From Flaviramulus sp. BrNp1-15 (GTDB taxonomy: Bacteria > Bacteroidota > Bacteroidia > Flavobacteriales > Flavobacteriaceae): 64,000 nucleotides of DNA. A program made the position numbers and the translations under genes. Positions within the stretch are counted from its first letter, which is position 1. Every line of letters begins with the position of its first letter. The stretch lies in assembly GCF_022259695.1 (NCBI RefSeq), contig NZ_CP092099.1, forward strand, positions 2,278,471-2,342,470, in the 5' to 3' direction. Positions 1-9,501 of the stretch are shown piece after piece. Under the pieces are notes generated by a model. That model was not told the DNA's origin. It did no database searches and was given only the letters and a program-made list of their open reading frames with translations.

Positions 1-1164
1 AATAGGGTTTTGTGCCCCAGCACTTTTTAATAAAGTTCGTCTTCTTTCTAATAATTCATTATATCTTGACGAAAGCGCACTAATTGAAGGGTCTCCCATA
101 CCTAAATTTGAAGGAATTGGCTGGTATTTAGTTGATTCATCTCCTAATGATTCTCTCATAGAGTTCAAAAGACTTAATTGAGTTTTAGTTTCATCAAGCT
201 GTTGCTCATTAAGCACACTTGAACTTAAGAATTGTCCTGCTTCTGAAGTAACATCAGTTATTTTGTTACCCGTTTTAAATTTAACTATACTATCATCAAC
301 ATTAACTAAATCTGAAGCTATTAATTCAACACGTTTATCAATAAAATCTGCAGTATTCTTAGATATCTCATTTTTCTTTTGAATGGTGGCTATATTATAC
401 TCATCAATTAAAGTATTTACAATATCCTTAGCTTTTTCTATAACAGGATCTGTTAGACTAACTTCAACAACTTTTGAAGATTTCCCAGTTGGATATATAC
501 TTATTCTGTTTTTTAGAGATTCTGCTAAATATTCTAATGGAGTAATTGAAACACGAATATCATTTCCAATATAATTTTGTATAGTATTGTTTTTTGGAGT
601 TATTATTATTCCTCCAAAAAAAGTAGGTATTGTTTCGCCAAAAGTATATTTCTTTGGTGCATCCTCCTCACCCATTCTATAATTGAAGTCTGTTGCAGAT
701 AATATTTCAGTATAAAAATTAAAACTGGTTCTATGTATAATTGAATCTGGTTCTATAAAATTAACAACAATTGGAGAGCTTTTATACAATTCAGATTTAC
801 CAAATCTACCTTTGCTATAATATTCAACATTTAAATCTAGTCTTTTTACAATATTTCGTAAAAAACTTCTAGATTTAATCACTTGTATTTCATCATCTAC
901 CATCGCATCTTCTTTCTCCGAAAAAAGAGACAAATCCCTTAAAGCCCCCATAGATGAATTATCCTTATCATCTAAAAGCATTATTTTTGCTACAGCAAGA
1001 TATTGAGGAGTCGTATATCTTAAATTAATATATGTAAGACCAATAAAAATTATACAACTTAAAAGAAACCACTTCCATTGTTTTAAATAAATTGAGATTG
1101 ATTTCTTTAGATTAAAATTATTATCTGAATTATTAGCTATATTTTTATTCTCTATTAATGCCAT
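1..1164 (-). CDS. Wzc-like polysaccharide co-polymerase / tyrosine autokinase, N-terminal 388 codons (cut by window edge)
   Basis: This frame is open from an ATG at 1164 to the window edge with no stop, so only the N-terminal part is present. The protein has a short cytoplasmic start, a membrane segment near residues 25-45 (WKWFLLSCIIFIGLTY), then a periplasmic Wzz-type domain (QYLAVAKIMLLDD). The charged helix-forming stretch at the edge (RTLLKSAGAQNP) fits the coiled coil of this family. Family members control chain length and gate export of capsule or exopolysaccharide with Wza. Many carry a C-terminal BY-kinase domain, which would lie outside the window, so kinase activity is inferred. 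It starts 7 bases after the stop of the Wza-like gene, as the last visible gene of a minus-strand operon. Confidence 0.85.
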   Translation of the reverse strand, partial: MALIENKNIANNSDNNFNLKKSISIYLKQWKWFLLSCIIFIGLTYINLRYTTPQYLAVAKIMLLDDKDNSSMGALRDLSLFSEKEDAMVDDEIQVIKSRSFLRNIVKRLDLNVEYYSKGRFGKSELYKSSPIVVNFIEPDSIIHRTSFNFYTEILSATDFNYRMGEEDAPKKYTFGETIPTFFGGIIITPKNNTIQNYIGNDIRVSITPLEYLAESLKNRISIYPTGKSSKVVEVSLTDPVIEKAKDIVNTLIDEYNIATIQKKNEISKNTADFIDKRVELIASDLVNVDDSIVKFKTGNKITDVTSEAGQFLSSSVLNEQQLDETKTQLSLLNSMRESLGDESTKYQPIPSNLGMGDPSISALSSRYNELLERRRTLLKSAGAQNPI

Positions 1165-1171
1165 ATAATTT

Positions 1172-1948
1172 CTAATTTCTTGTCACGAATATAAGTGCAG
1201 TTGTTAGAATAAAAGATGTAATACTTATTATAGTACCTATTCTCGAATCACCAGATGCATTACTGATTGCAGAATTGTTTGGTTCCACATAAACATAATC
1301 ATTTTGAGTTAAATAAAAAACAGGTGAATTAAAAACTTCTTTTGTGGTTAAATCAATACGTGAAATTGTTTTAGTACCATTAAAGTCTCTAATTATCATA
1401 ACATTATCCCTTCTTCCTTTTATTGTTAAGTCTCCTGCCATACCTAATGCTTCTAATATTGAGATTCTTTCTCCTGAAACCTGATAAACTCCAGGGTTAT
1501 TAACTTCGCCTGCAACAGTAATTCTAAAATTTAAAACCCTAATTAAAATTACAGGATCTTTTAATAATTGACCTTCCTCAAATTTTTGTTTAAATAGTTG
1601 TTTAGCTTCTTGAACCGTTAAACCTAATAATTTAACCTTACCTAAAACGGGGTAATCGATGTTTCCATCAATATCAATTAAATAATCGATTAATTCACCT
1701 TGTGATGCACCAGTAGACCTTATTAAATTATAAGGCTGTGTTACAGTTTGGTCTAGTGTTGAAACATAAATACTAACAATATCACCAATTTTAAGTTTAG
1801 CAGTAAAAGTATCAGTATCTACTATAGTCTCAAAACTTTTTGCATTTTGAAAATAAACTATATCTTTTTTTGAAGAACAAGAAGTAATTAATAAGCTAAT
1901 AATAACTGTTGTAATTAATAAGCTTCTCCTTATAAGTGCATCATTCAT
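1172..1948 (-). CDS. Wza-like polysaccharide export lipoprotein (SLBB/poly-export domain)
   Basis: 258 residues. The N-terminus is a lipoprotein signal with lipobox LITSC (Cys at about residue 24), so the protein should be anchored in the outer-membrane system. It is followed by a polysaccharide export domain (LKIGDIVSIYVSTLDQ, then IDYPVLGKVKLLGLTVQEA) and an SLBB-like segment (ITVAGEVNNPGVYQV). A hydrophobic helix lies close to the C-terminus (IISITSFILTTALIF), as in Bacteroidota Wza homologues. Wza proteins form the translocon through which the polymer leaves the periplasm. It sits between the CapD-like dehydratase and the Wzc-like gene in the same direction, which is the usual order in Flavobacteriia. 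Function is well supported by family and context; the exported polymer is unknown. Confidence 0.9.
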   Translation of the reverse strand: MNDALIRRSLLITTVIISLLITSCSSKKDIVYFQNAKSFETIVDTDTFTAKLKIGDIVSIYVSTLDQTVTQPYNLIRSTGASQGELIDYLIDIDGNIDYPVLGKVKLLGLTVQEAKQLFKQKFEEGQLLKDPVILIRVLNFRITVAGEVNNPGVYQVSGERISILEALGMAGDLTIKGRRDNVMIIRDFNGTKTISRIDLTTKEVFNSPVFYLTQNDYVYVEPNNSAISNASGDSRIGTIISITSFILTTALIFVTRN

Positions 1949-1990
1949 TTTAATGATATTTGGGGAAAATAATAAAATTAAACTAATTTA

Positions 1991-3931
1991 TTAAAGATTA
2001 GTATAAGTTTTATCCGTTCTGTTTTCAGAAAACCCTTTAACCTTTTTGTAGATTTGAACACGTTTATCAAATCGCTCATAGTCTGAATTATTAGATTTAT
2101 ATTCAGGAATTAATCGTTTCATTTTCATCACAATATTATTATTTTGAAAACGATTAGTTATACATAATTCTTCTATTTGGGATTTAACTTTTTCGTAGTC
2201 TAATTCTCTTGTTTTACTAATTAATATTTTTTTATGATATGTAGATAGTGTATTTTCTCCATTTGCTAAAAGTTCTTCATATAGTTTCTCACCAGGCCGT
2301 AATCCTGTAATTTTAATATCAATATCCTCTGGGTAACGTAAACCAGATAATTTAATCATGTTTTTAGCAAGATCGAATATCTTGACTGATTCACCCATAT
2401 CAAATATAAATATTTCTCCTCCTTTACCCATGGTACCAGCTTCTAAAACTAATTGTGATGCTTCCGGTATAGTCATAAAATAACGAGTAATATCTTTGTG
2501 AGTAAGCGTTAATGGTACATTATTTTCAATTTGCTTTTTAAATAATGGGATTACAGAACCGTTTGAACCTAGCACATTACCAAAACGAGTTGTTATAAAT
2601 TTGGTTTTACTTTCTTTTTGAAGACAAGTAATATACATCTCAGCCATTCTTTTAGTAGCTCCCATTACACTAGTAGGATTAACAGCTTTATCAGTAGATA
2701 CGAATACAAATTTCTTCACATTGTATCGTGAAGCTGTATCGGCTAGAAGTTTTGTGCCATTTACATTAATTTTAATGGCTTCATAAGGCGATTGTTCCAT
2801 TAAAGGCACATGCTTATATGCAGCAGCATGAAAAACCATTGTCGGCTTATTATTTTGAAAAATAGTATCTATTCTTAACCCATCTCTTATATCTGCTACA
2901 ATCGCTGTAAAATTATGTTTCCCAGCTCTTTTTAAATCTTGTTGAACATCATATAAAGCAGATTCTGCTTGATCAACAAGAATTAATTTTTTAACATCAA
3001 AATTAGAAAGTTGATTTACCAATTCACTACCAATAGAGCCAGCAGCACCAGTAACTAAAATAGTCTCACCACTAAATTCATTTTGTAAATTAGGGTTATC
3101 TATTTTAATTGGCGGACGTCCTAATAAATCTTCAATTTGAACTTGCTTTATTTGCTGTATATTAAGCTCACCATTCATCCATTGTTCAATTGGTGGAACT
3201 TTAGTTACCTTAACATTAAGGTCAACTAGACTAATTAGGTTGTCATTGTTGATATTTTCTGAAGCAACAATAATTTCATCTATATTTTCAAAATTTATAT
3301 AAGCATTAGTTAATTTCGTTTTAGGGAATACAGGTATTCCATTAATAGACTTTCCTTTTTTCTTAAAGTTGTTATCTATAAAACCTACAACTTGAAACCT
3401 TAATTTCATATTACTGGTTAAAGCATTATATGTAGCAATACCTGAATCTCCAGCTCCATAAATTAAAATTCTTTTTGTAGTCAATAGTTTGCACTTAAGA
3501 TGATTATAGAGCATCTTGAATACTAATCTACTAGCACTAAGCGTAACAAAACTCAACAAAGCATGCATTACTATTATAGACCTTGGTATTGTAAATTCAC
3601 TTATTAAACCTATCTCCTTGTTTAACAACACAAAAACAATAGTCATTAAAGTCATTAAAGATATTGCCTTGAATAAATTAACAACATCTGTAAATCCTGT
3701 GTGTCTTATAACACTTTTAAATGAGCCAATTATTAAAAAACTTAATGCACTAAGAACAAACACTATAGGGATTTGGGTGAAGAATTGATTAATATCAAAA
3801 CCCAAAGTAAAATTAAACCTTATAAAATATGCTATAAAGAATGTTGACAATACTATTGCAATATCAATAGCAAAAACTAACCACTTTGATGCGTACTTTT
3901 GAGAAAGATAGGTAAAGTAATTATTTATCAT
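1991..3931 (-). CDS. Membrane-bound nucleotide-sugar 4,6-dehydratase (CapD/FlaA1/PglF family)
   Basis: 646 residues. Four hydrophobic segments fill roughly residues 17-135. A first Rossmann-like domain follows (ILIYGAGDSG, about 156-165), then the catalytic extended-SDR domain with GAAGSIGSE at about 295-303. The active-site region STDKAVNPTSVMGATKRMAE (about 412-431) has the S-M-K arrangement of this family in place of S-Y-K. Such enzymes convert UDP-GlcNAc to the 4-keto-6-deoxy sugar at the inner membrane. The start overlaps the end of the upstream aminotransferase by 11 bases, indicating translational coupling. Together the two would make a UDP-4-amino-4,6-dideoxy-HexNAc, the bacillosamine precursor. 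The exact sugar cannot be read from sequence. Confidence 0.9.
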   Translation of the reverse strand: MINNYFTYLSQKYASKWLVFAIDIAIVLSTFFIAYFIRFNFTLGFDINQFFTQIPIVFVLSALSFLIIGSFKSVIRHTGFTDVVNLFKAISLMTLMTIVFVLLNKEIGLISEFTIPRSIIVMHALLSFVTLSASRLVFKMLYNHLKCKLLTTKRILIYGAGDSGIATYNALTSNMKLRFQVVGFIDNNFKKKGKSINGIPVFPKTKLTNAYINFENIDEIIVASENINNDNLISLVDLNVKVTKVPPIEQWMNGELNIQQIKQVQIEDLLGRPPIKIDNPNLQNEFSGETILVTGAAGSIGSELVNQLSNFDVKKLILVDQAESALYDVQQDLKRAGKHNFTAIVADIRDGLRIDTIFQNNKPTMVFHAAAYKHVPLMEQSPYEAIKINVNGTKLLADTASRYNVKKFVFVSTDKAVNPTSVMGATKRMAEMYITCLQKESKTKFITTRFGNVLGSNGSVIPLFKKQIENNVPLTLTHKDITRYFMTIPEASQLVLEAGTMGKGGEIFIFDMGESVKIFDLAKNMIKLSGLRYPEDIDIKITGLRPGEKLYEELLANGENTLSTYHKKILISKTRELDYEKVKSQIEELCITNRFQNNNIVMKMKRLIPEYKSNNSDYERFDKRVQIYKKVKGFSENRTDKTYTNL

Positions 3932-5057
3932 GAGAGAGGGATTTTAGAATTATATTTAATATCCTATCTAAATCGTTTTGACTTAAATTTGAACCACTAG
4001 GTAAGCATAAACCTTTATTGAAAAGCTCTTCTGAAATACCATTTGTAAAATGCAAACAATCTTTAAAAACAGGTTGCATATGCATTGGTTTCCATAAGGG
4101 TCTTGACTCTATATCATCTTCTTGTAAAGCAAGTCTTATTTTTTCTCTTGTTTCATAAGAATCTGTTTTAATACAAGTAATCCATCTATTTGAATAAAAA
4201 CCATTAGGTTCTTCTAAAAATTCAATAGAACTATATTGAGATAAGTTTGTTTTATAAAAATTGAAATTTTGTCTTCTTGCTTCCACTCTTTTATCTAAAA
4301 CCTCCATCTGACCTCTTCCTATACCAGCTAGAACATTACTCATTCTGTAATTAAAACCTATAGAAGAATGCTCATAATGAGGTGCATTGTCTCTAGCTTG
4401 AGTAGATAAAAAAACAGCTTTATCTTTTAGTTCTTTATTTTTAACGATTAAGGCACCACCACCAGAAGTTGTGATTATTTTATTTCCATTAAAGGATAGA
4501 ATTCCAACATCAGAAAGAGTTCCACATGCATGTTTAAAATAAGTACTTCCTATTGCTTCGGCACTATCTTCAATTACTGGAATTTCAAATTTCTTTGCAA
4601 CAGCATTTATTTCATCAACTTTATATGGCATTCCATATAAGTGAACTGCAATTATTGCCTTTGGTTTTTTATACTTTTCTATTCTATCTTTAATTGCGAT
4701 TTCTAACAATTCAGGAGACATATTCCAAGTATCATGCTCACTATCAACAAATACAGGAGTGGCTCCTTGATATATAATAGGATTTGCTGAGGCTGAAAAC
4801 GTAAAACTCTGACATAAAACTTCATCACCTTTAGTAACATTTAATAATTGTAATGCTAAATGAATGGCAGCTGTTCCAGAACTTAATGCAGCAACATAAT
4901 TTTTACCACCAAGATAATCTTTTAAATCTTCCTCAAAACCATTAACATTTGGTCCTAATGGAGCTATCCAATTAGTATCAAATGCATCAGCAACAAATTT
5001 TTGTTCTGATCCACCCATGTGCGGTGATGATAAATATATTTTAGTTTTTGTCAACAT
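3921..5057 (-). CDS. DegT/DnrJ/EryC1-family PLP aminotransferase (PglE-like)
   Basis: 378 residues, normal length for the family. Visible motifs are SSGTAAIHLAL (about 59-69, phosphate binding), EDSAEAIGS (163-171) and the PLP lysine in SFNGNKIITTSGGG (K193). These enzymes transaminate 4-keto nucleotide sugars using glutamate. It is the first gene of the minus-strand operon and overlaps the CapD/PglF-like dehydratase that would supply its substrate. A PglD-type N-acetyltransferase, which would finish N,N'-diacetylbacillosamine, is not visible in the window. A perosamine-type product is an alternative reading. Confidence 0.9.
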   Translation of the reverse strand: MLTKTKIYLSSPHMGGSEQKFVADAFDTNWIAPLGPNVNGFEEDLKDYLGGKNYVAALSSGTAAIHLALQLLNVTKGDEVLCQSFTFSASANPIIYQGATPVFVDSEHDTWNMSPELLEIAIKDRIEKYKKPKAIIAVHLYGMPYKVDEINAVAKKFEIPVIEDSAEAIGSTYFKHACGTLSDVGILSFNGNKIITTSGGGALIVKNKELKDKAVFLSTQARDNAPHYEHSSIGFNYRMSNVLAGIGRGQMEVLDKRVEARRQNFNFYKTNLSQYSSIEFLEEPNGFYSNRWITCIKTDSYETREKIRLALQEDDIESRPLWKPMHMQPVFKDCLHFTNGISEELFNKGLCLPSGSNLSQNDLDRILNIILKSLSHDK

Positions 5058-5660
5058 TTATTTTAAATTCAATTTTAGCGCAAGAGTTTATGACCATAAT
5101 ATCTCTATAACTATGGCAGTTAGTAATGAAAAAAACTTTTGAATAATCCCTTTGCATATAAAACAAAATTATTTTTTAAAATTATTAGCGGTATTTAATT
5201 AGTATTAAGTTGATTATTTAATATTTATAATTCTCTATATTATTTATAGATAAATTGTAATTGAGAGTTCTTAAACATCTTTATTTTAATACAATTAAAT
5301 CAATGTGCTATTAATCAATTCAATTTTGTTTTCGATGTAAATTTAATAATTGTTTTATACTAACAAGGCAAGAACATACTTAATTCGCTAAAAGATAAAT
5401 TTAAATCGGTTAACTACATTAACATTTTTAAATAAAAGCCAAAGTATGCATGTTATCGACTCTTATATACTAAATTTAAAAAATATTTTGATTAAAAATA
5501 TTAAATCCATTCATAAGGTTAATACCATTTAAAAACCTTATTTAATCGATTATTTTGACAACTATTTGAATTTCATCGGTAAAAATGAAACCTTGATATA
5601 ATTAGTTAATCTTTTAAATATATTTTTCTAATATTTGTTTGGATATAAACCCCAGATTAA
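5058..5660. other. Divergent intergenic region between the two polysaccharide operons
   Basis: About 600 very AT-rich bases without a credible ORF on either strand. Both major polysaccharide operons start from here, so their promoters and any shared regulator sites must lie within it. I see no perfect TTG...TAnnTTTG pair. A 10-base palindrome TAATCGATTA is at 5543-5552. Nothing else could be supported. Confidence 0.5.
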
Positions 5661-6659
5661 ATGACCCAACAACAATTACAAATATTAAAGGGAAAAAAAG
5701 TTTTAATAACAGGTGGCGCTGGATTTATAGGTTCTAATTTATGTGAAGTTTTATTAAACCATAATATATCGGTTAATTGTTTAGATAATTTTTCTACAGG
5801 AAAACGAATTAACATTGAACCTTTTCTAAAAGATTCAAATTTTAAATTAATTGAAGGGGATATTAGAAACCTAGAAGACTGCAAAAAAGCTTGTTTAAAT
5901 GTAGATTATGTACTACATCAAGCAGCTTTAGGTTCTGTACCAAGGTCTATAAACGATCCTATTACTACTAATGATGTAAATGTCTCAGGATTTTTAAATA
6001 TGCTAGTAGCCGCAAGAGATGCAGGCGTTAAACGTTTTGTATATGCAGCCAGTTCTTCAACATATGGAGACCATGAAGCCTTACCTAAAGTAGAAGAAGT
6101 TATTGGTAAACCATTATCTCCATATGCTATTACAAAATATGTTAATGAATTGTATGCAGATATATTCCATTCTACATATGGATTAGACACTATTGGTTTA
6201 AGATATTTTAATGTGTTTGGAAAAAGACAAGACCCAAATGGTGCTTATGCAGCAGTCATACCTAAATTCGTTCAAAAATTTATAAGTCATGAATCTCCAG
6301 TTATTAATGGGGATGGTAGCTATTCTCGAGACTTTACTTATATTGATAATGTTGTGCAAATGAATATCAATGCAATAACAACAACGAACAAAAACGCTTT
6401 AAATACAGTATATAATGTAGCTTATGGAGAAAGAACTACTTTGTTAGAACTTACTTCTTTATTAAAAAAATATTTATCAGAGTTCGATAGTTCAATAGGA
6501 GATATAGAAATTAAACATAGAGATAATAGAATTGGAGATATACCTCACTCTTTAGCTTCAATTGATAAAGCAAAACGTCTGTTAAATTACAACCCAAAAC
6601 ATGATATTAGTTCTGGTTTAAAAGAAGCCGTTAATTGGTATTGGAAAAATTTAAAATAA
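5661..6659 (+). CDS. UDP-N-acetylglucosamine 4-epimerase-like SDR (WbpP/TviC type)
   Basis: 332 residues, an extended short-chain dehydrogenase. The NAD-binding glycine motif GGAGFIGSN is at 18-26 and the catalytic YAITK (Y155, K159) follows SSSTYGDHEALP. The sequence style matches the WbpP/VipB/TviC group, which interconverts UDP-GlcNAc and UDP-GalNAc or their uronic acids. It is first in the long plus-strand operon and lies 15 bases before a UDP-HexNAc 6-dehydrogenase, a pairing typical of O-antigen and Vi-antigen clusters. The two together would supply UDP-GalNAc and UDP-GalNAcA. The family call is firm; exact substrate preference is inferred. Confidence 0.9.
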   Translation: MTQQQLQILKGKKVLITGGAGFIGSNLCEVLLNHNISVNCLDNFSTGKRINIEPFLKDSNFKLIEGDIRNLEDCKKACLNVDYVLHQAALGSVPRSINDPITTNDVNVSGFLNMLVAARDAGVKRFVYAASSSTYGDHEALPKVEEVIGKPLSPYAITKYVNELYADIFHSTYGLDTIGLRYFNVFGKRQDPNGAYAAVIPKFVQKFISHESPVINGDGSYSRDFTYIDNVVQMNINAITTTNKNALNTVYNVAYGERTTLLELTSLLKKYLSEFDSSIGDIEIKHRDNRIGDIPHSLASIDKAKRLLNYNPKHDISSGLKEAVNWYWKNLK

Positions 6660-6674
6660 ATTATCAAAATAATA

Positions 6675-7955
6675 ATGAAGGATATTAAAATTGCTGTAAT
6701 TGGTTTAGGATATGTTGGTTTACCATTAGCAAGACTTTTTGCAACTAAATACAATGTTGTAGGTTTTGACATCAACCAAAATAGAATTGATGAATTATTA
6801 CAAGGTAATGATTCTACTCTTGAAGTTGATTCTGATGTATTACAATCCGTTTTAAAACACAACTTGAATAACGAAATAGGATTATTTTGTTCCTCTTCTT
6901 TAGAAGCTATTAAAGACTGTAATTATTATGTGGTTACTGTTCCTACGCCCATCGATAAAAATAACAGGCCCAATTTAACTCCGCTTTATAAATCTAGTGA
7001 AACCGTTGCTAAGGTTTTAAAAAAAGGAGATATTGTTATTTACGAATCTACAGTATATCCTGGTGTTACAGAAGATGAATGCGTACCTGTTCTAGAAAAA
7101 ATAAGTGGTCTTGTGTTTAATAAAGATTTCTATGCTGGGTATTCTCCAGAACGAATAAACCCTGGAGACAAACTACATACTGTAGATAAAATTTTAAAAG
7201 TTACTGCAGGTTCAACTCCAGAAATTGGTAAAAAAGTTGACGCATTATATGCAAGTGTAATAACAGCAGGCACCCACCTTGCTCCTACTATTAAGGTTGC
7301 AGAAGCAGCAAAAGTTATAGAAAACTCGCAACGCGATATTAATATCGCGTTTGTTAATGAATTAGCTAAAATTTTTAACTTAATGGATATTGATACGCAC
7401 AGCGTATTAGAAGCTGCAGGTACTAAATGGAATTTCCTACCATTTAAACCAGGTCTTGTAGGCGGGCATTGTATAGGTGTAGATCCATACTATTTAGCGC
7501 AAAAAGCCCAAGAAGTTGGTTACCATCCAGAAATTATATTAGCAGGACGACGCGTTAATGATAGTATGGGGCAATACGTAGCATCAGAGGTTATTAAGTT
7601 GATGGTACAAAATGATATCAAAATAAAAGGTGCTAAGGTTTTAGCTCTTGGTGTCACATTTAAAGAAAACTGTCCAGATGTAAGAAATACTAAAGCTGTA
7701 GATGTTATTAATCAGCTAAAAAGTTATGGTACTAATGTTACTATTTATGACCCTTGGGCTAATCCTGAAGAAGTTAAGCATGAATATAATTTACACACCA
7801 TAAAACTATTACCAAAAGAAAAATTTGATGCTATTGTGCTAACCGTTGCTCATAAAGAATTTTTAACAGAAAACTTTAAATCCCTACTACAACCAAATGG
7901 GATTTTATATGATGTAAAAGGAATTCTTAAAGAATATGTAAATGGCAGACTATAA
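6675..7955 (+). CDS. UDP-HexNAc 6-dehydrogenase (WbpO/TviB type nucleotide-sugar dehydrogenase)
   Basis: 426 residues with the full UDP-glucose/GDP-mannose dehydrogenase layout. The N-terminal NAD motif GLGYVG is at 10-15, and the central domain holds KPGLVGGHCIGVDPYYL with catalytic Cys266. The C-terminal UDP-binding domain contains VLALGVTFKENCPDVRNTK. The enzyme oxidises C6 of a UDP-N-acetylhexosamine twice with NAD+ to give the uronic acid. The adjoining WbpP-type epimerase points to UDP-GalNAc or UDP-GlcNAc as substrate. It implies that the polymer is acidic. Next in the operon after a 34-base gap is the flippase. Confidence 0.93.
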   Translation: MKDIKIAVIGLGYVGLPLARLFATKYNVVGFDINQNRIDELLQGNDSTLEVDSDVLQSVLKHNLNNEIGLFCSSSLEAIKDCNYYVVTVPTPIDKNNRPNLTPLYKSSETVAKVLKKGDIVIYESTVYPGVTEDECVPVLEKISGLVFNKDFYAGYSPERINPGDKLHTVDKILKVTAGSTPEIGKKVDALYASVITAGTHLAPTIKVAEAAKVIENSQRDINIAFVNELAKIFNLMDIDTHSVLEAAGTKWNFLPFKPGLVGGHCIGVDPYYLAQKAQEVGYHPEIILAGRRVNDSMGQYVASEVIKLMVQNDIKIKGAKVLALGVTFKENCPDVRNTKAVDVINQLKSYGTNVTIYDPWANPEEVKHEYNLHTIKLLPKEKFDAIVLTVAHKEFLTENFKSLLQPNGILYDVKGILKEYVNGRL

Positions 7956-7989
7956 TTAATTTTGCTAACCTATAATTGAAACTATTGTT

Positions 7990-9501
7990 TTGAGCCAAAT
8001 AAAAAAAGGTGCTGTATTAAATTATGTAACAATTTTCCTTACTAATGTTATTGGGATATTATTAACTCCTTTTATAATTAGAAAATTAGGAGATGCAGAA
8101 TATGGCGTATATGTAGCAATTGGAGCTGTAGTAGGTACAATTTCTGTATTAGATTTCGGATTAAACAATACCATTGTTCGTTTTGTAGCTAAATATAAAG
8201 CTGAAAAAGACAAGAAAGGTGAAGAAAATTTTTTAGCAACTACAATGTTAATTTATTTTTTTATTTCATTATTTGTGTTGCTTTTTGGATTCTTCTTTTA
8301 TGGTCAAATCGACGGTTATTTTGATAAAATGAATGCTGACCAGTTACAAATTGCTAAAACGATTTTTATTATTTTAATATTTAATCTATCTATTAGTCTT
8401 CCAGGAGGAGCTTTTACAGGTATTTGTTTAGGATATGAACAATTTGTTTTTCCTAAAGCTATCAATATTATTCGTTATTTACTTAGAGCTATTATCTTAG
8501 TTGCAATATTATTATTAGGCGGAAAAGCTATAGCATTAGTGATTTTAGATACAATTTTTAATATTTTAATCATTATATCTACCATGACATTCGTTTTTAA
8601 AAAATTAAAGGTTAAATTCAAGTTACATAAATTTAGTAGTGTTTTTGTAAAGCAAATTTTCAGTTATTCTGTTTGGATTTTCATCTATGGTTTAGTAGCT
8701 CAATTTCAATGGAGAGCTGGTCACATAGTTTTAGGAGGTATTAGTTTTCCTGAGGTTTTAGCAATTTATGCTGTTGGGCTTATGTTGGGAAGTTATTATG
8801 GAGCATTCTCTTCTGCAATAACAGGAGTTTTTCTTCCAAGAGCAACACAAATGACTGTTTCTGAAGCAACCCCAGAAGAACTTACGAATATGATGATTAA
8901 AATTGGACGAATTTCTTTCATTGTTTTAATTTATATATTGGGTGCATTTATTTTATATGGAAAACAGTTTGTTTTTCTTTGGGTAGGTGAAACATATCAT
9001 GATGCTTGGGTTATAGGGTTAATGATAATGTTAGCTTATACAATACCATTAGTTCAAGGATTTACTGGATCAATAATTGAGGCACAAAACAAAGTTGCTT
9101 TTAAATCTATAGTATATTTAATATTTATGTCTTTAGGCACTTTATTAGGGTATTTCTTAGCTAAAAGATTTGGTGCCTTAGGCATGATAAGCGGTTCTAT
9201 TTGCGGATGGGTGATTGCCCAAAATATAATGAATATATATTATTACCGTGTACTGAAACTTAATTTATTCAGATTCTTTAAAGAGTTGTTTTACAAAACA
9301 TTACCTATTCAACTAATCGTAATGGTTTTAGGTTATTTTATAAATTTATTTCCGGGAGATGGGTGGTTAAATTTTGGTTTAAAAAGCATTTGTTATACTT
9401 TAATTTTCGCTACATTGATGTATTATTTCGGAATAATCCATAGTGAAAAACTATTAGTTAAAAACACTATAAATAATTTATCAAAAAGTATTAAAAAATG
9501 A
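7990..9501 (+). CDS. Wzx-type oligosaccharide flippase
   Basis: 503 residues, almost entirely hydrophobic, with about 12-14 membrane helices. It has the family's N-terminal signature (FLTNVIGILLTPFIIRKLGD). Wzx proteins flip undecaprenyl-linked repeat units across the inner membrane for Wzy polymerisation. The start is a TTG codon at 7990: the frame begins exactly there with a typical short N-terminus (MSQIKKG), and the first internal ATG would delete several helices. The last four bases (ATGA, 9498-9501) also start the next gene. An EpsG-like polymerase 8 kb downstream supports a Wzx/Wzy pathway. Confidence 0.9.
   Translation: MSQIKKGAVLNYVTIFLTNVIGILLTPFIIRKLGDAEYGVYVAIGAVVGTISVLDFGLNNTIVRFVAKYKAEKDKKGEENFLATTMLIYFFISLFVLLFGFFFYGQIDGYFDKMNADQLQIAKTIFIILIFNLSISLPGGAFTGICLGYEQFVFPKAINIIRYLLRAIILVAILLLGGKAIALVILDTIFNILIIISTMTFVFKKLKVKFKLHKFSSVFVKQIFSYSVWIFIYGLVAQFQWRAGHIVLGGISFPEVLAIYAVGLMLGSYYGAFSSAITGVFLPRATQMTVSEATPEELTNMMIKIGRISFIVLIYILGAFILYGKQFVFLWVGETYHDAWVIGLMIMLAYTIPLVQGFTGSIIEAQNKVAFKSIVYLIFMSLGTLLGYFLAKRFGALGMISGSICGWVIAQNIMNIYYYRVLKLNLFRFFKELFYKTLPIQLIVMVLGYFINLFPGDGWLNFGLKSICYTLIFATLMYYFGIIHSEKLLVKNTINNLSKSIKK

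Noticed and set aside
5058-5660. Hidden small gene or riboswitch between divergent operons
   Set aside because: No ORF with plausible composition and no structured, GC-richer element could be found; only AT-rich sequence with one short palindrome.
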